Assembly (NCBI GenBank): GCA_039720395.1
Contig: CM077832.1
Span: forward strand, 18,261,850 to 18,325,849
Length of the DNA: 64,000 bases
Direction of reading: 5' to 3'
Source of the DNA: Liquidambar formosana
Taxonomy: Eukaryota > Streptophyta > Magnoliopsida > Saxifragales > Altingiaceae
Shown here: positions 62,261 through 64,000 of the stretch, piece by piece
How positions within the stretch are numbered: the stretch's first letter is position 1
How the letters are laid out: the number at the start of each line of letters is the position of its first letter
Notes under the pieces: generated by a model
Databases searched by the model: none
Told to the model about the DNA's origin: nothing
Seen by the model: only the letters and a program-made list of their open reading frames with translations
Position numbers and translations under genes: made by a program

Positions 62261-63143
62261 TGTATAGGAAATCAACAATACCAAATGGGATTTTAATCAG
62301 AAACATCGTTGAAATCGGGAACCGTTGGATTCCAATGGGCGATGTGGGGTGCCTCACACCTTCCCTACTCGTAACCAAAGCCCCTTACCCATAATCTTTA
62401 GTCTCACAGACCACTAGGAGTCATTCAACTTTTCTAATAGATCCTCAGATGGGCCTATTGATGATAAGACCTCAGATGGACTTATTTTGGGATCTCGGAT
62501 GACCCCACTCTCTAATCAATCATAGGATGCCCATTCACATCCTCAAACCCCTAATTGGTTGCAACTCCATAGCCTTGATAATTCTAGATATGCTCGCATG
62601 CCTAGGACGGTCAAGACGCCCTTGAAACTGAATCCATCTTACTCAACACCACCCACCAGAAACGGATGCCTCGGGGTCGTCCCAAACATAGGAATGGAAA
62701 ACATCCCATCCTTCCCTCTTTTGGGGTAGCGACACTACTTAAAAGACAATTTTTGAAAAAATTTTCTTCTACGAATTTGCTAAAAATTATGTTTTCTAAT
62801 AGATTAAATGGGCAGTTTTCATTAAACCTTATATATTTTCCATAAAACCTTAAGAAACCATAGGAGTTTGAGACCTTAAAACAAGTCTTCAGGTGCCAAT
62901 AGAGGTGCCCTCACTTCTTAAAGATTGGGCTAAGATTAGACTGGGCTTAATTAAGCCGAGCATGGCCCAATGTTTTGGGCTAAATAGAGACGGGCCACGA
63001 GTTAGCGGGCCAAATTTAATTTTACACTCCCACTTGCAAACGACAATGCTTTATTAGAAAGCTCCTAAACATACCTTAGTGAAACGTCCTTGATCATTGG
63101 ACACCCAAGATACTTGCCCAAATTATTAGAAAAATGAATATTG

Positions 63144-63385
63144 TGTTGTAAATAATAGTGGACATCCCACCACTCCATAATGCAAGAATCACTAATTCCA
63201 CTTCCATAAGTGGAGCACTTATTCAAGTGCATCTTATCTTCAAATTACATTCATTTGAAGCCTATATAAGGCTTATGTTATGAATACATATCATACGGAT
63301 GATTCAAAAAGATGAATGAAATGAAAAAATGAGAATTTCTTGTTCTTTTTATTTCTTCTTGTTCTAAATTCTTAGTTTTACAACA
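63144..63385 (+). mobile_element. 5' LTR of a copia-like element, 242 bp
   Basis: Begins TGTTGTAAAT and ends TTTTACAACA, a perfect inverted terminal TGTTGTAA/TTACAACA. A TATATAAGG promoter box is at about 63262. It is followed by CATTATCAGCACGAATT, a primer-binding-type sequence found after copia LTRs in plants (recalled). The rest of the element runs out of the window. Confidence 0.8.
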
Positions 63386-64000
63386 CATTATCAGCACGAA
63401 TTGCTCAAGGATTTTGTGCACAATATCATACTACCACCATCTTCTTTCTTAACCAATTTGGTTGTGGTAAGTTGGTATGCTCTTAACCAATTTGGTTGTG
63501 GATTGGTTTTTACTCTAAATTATATATCTTAAATGGAGGAATCCATCTTCTCTTCTCTTTTTGAAGCAAGAGAAGATTAAAAATAAAACCTGAACTTTTA
63601 TAAATAAATAAAGGAGTGATGATTTATTTTCTCTTCTTGAAGTAAGATAAAGATTTGAAAACTTGAAGTTTTCTATACGAAAAGTTATTATTTACACGTT
63701 ATCTTCCTGAAGCAGGAAACAAATTTGAATCCCCAAAATTTTCTGTAAGAAAAGTTGTTGTTCATATATCCTCTTCCTAAAGCAAGATATTAATATAAAA
63801 GCCTGAAATTTTCTATTAAAAGAAAGGGGTTATTATTCATATTTCTCTTCTTGAAGTAAGAGACAAATTTCAAAACCTGAAGTTTTAAAAATGATGAATA
63901 ATGTTTCAATTTAATTGAATAAAGTGATGGTCAATGATGACCAAATTAAATTGAGTAATATATTTCTCTATTATGTGTCATGCAACTTTTTTAGATGTTG
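63386..64000 (+). mobile_element. Leader of the copia-like element with five tandem repeats
   Basis: Five imperfect units, 69-77 bp, are centred on a [T/C]TGAAG[C/T]AAG core at 63561, 63638, 63708, 63777 and 63851, each followed by CCTGAAGTTTTCT-like and AAAAGTT[A/G]TTATTCAT-like sequence. CTTCTTGAAG in several units is a dyad. No gag start is seen before the window ends. Confidence 0.75.

Larger units (their letters stand above)
57305..62734 (+). mobile_element. Solo LTR, 5430 bp, TSD CTACT (Ogre/Tat-like size)
   Basis: Starts TGTAAACACC and ends GGGGTAGCGACA, flanked by exact CTACT (57300-57304 and 62735-62739). The TATA box CTATAAATAGC at about 59710 gives a U3 of some 2.4 kb. LTRs of about 5 kb are characteristic of Ogre-like Gypsy elements (family knowledge). 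The U3 has a 162-bp tandem array and the U5 side has an array of CTTCAAAAG words. No gag or pol is present. No second copy of this LTR is in the window. Confidence 0.88.

Noticed and set aside
1..64000. tRNA or rRNA genes
   Set aside because: No cloverleaf-forming sequence or rRNA core recognised; the only A/B-box-like signal (49490-49655) fits a SINE better.

Overview
The window is plant nuclear DNA. It is AT-rich, carries an intron-rich gene with plant splice sites, and is otherwise mostly nested transposable elements of plant type (Ogre/Tat-like Gypsy LTRs, CACTA, hAT, Helitron, MULE, copia). The very long LTRs and the cytosolic glutamine synthetase sequence suggest a eudicot, possibly a woody one. 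The sequence alone does not fix the species.

Positions 1-5960 hold the only intact host gene: a 12-exon cytosolic glutamine synthetase (GS1, 356 aa) on the + strand, with a TATA box, a GA-rich 5' leader and an AATAAT-type polyadenylation region. Positions 5960-7300 are intergenic with no recognisable gene.

Positions 7302-34101 are a nested stack. The outer layer is an old minus-strand LTR, split into 7302-8415, 29703-29793 and 32820-34101. A second LTR of the same superfamily was inserted into it (29794-32819, near-perfect TSD). A CACTA transposon (10577 to about 29702) then broke this locus, and about 2.25 kb of its target is present on both sides. The CACTA carries broken TNP2 and TNPA/Transposase_24-type genes. 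It was itself hit by an Ogre/Tat-like element (15234 onward, LTR plus primer-binding region plus gag remnant), which holds a solo LTR (16379-18919, TSD AAGTC), and by another solo LTR (26104-28562, TSD CCAGT).

Positions 34102-49450 hold a Mutator-type MITE, a 1.0 kb Helitron, and a hAT-terminus element (36000-49261, TSD ATA[A/G]TTAT). Inside the last are a Pack-MULE with a WD40 gene fragment, a degraded DEAD-box RNA helicase fragment, and a Helitron 3' end.

Positions 49450-57000 hold a possible SINE, a 2.05 kb Helitron of the same family as the first, a 4.1 kb hAT element with a nearly complete but disabled transposase, and a foldback MITE. Positions 57305-62734 are a 5.4 kb solo LTR (TSD CTACT) containing ten units of a 162-bp tandem repeat. 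From 63144 to the window end there is the 5' LTR and leader of a copia-like element.

Apart from the glutamine synthetase gene, no host gene appears functional. The window is best read as a layered record of insertions, many with target-site duplications that can be read directly. All identifications come from reading the sequence; no database search was run.
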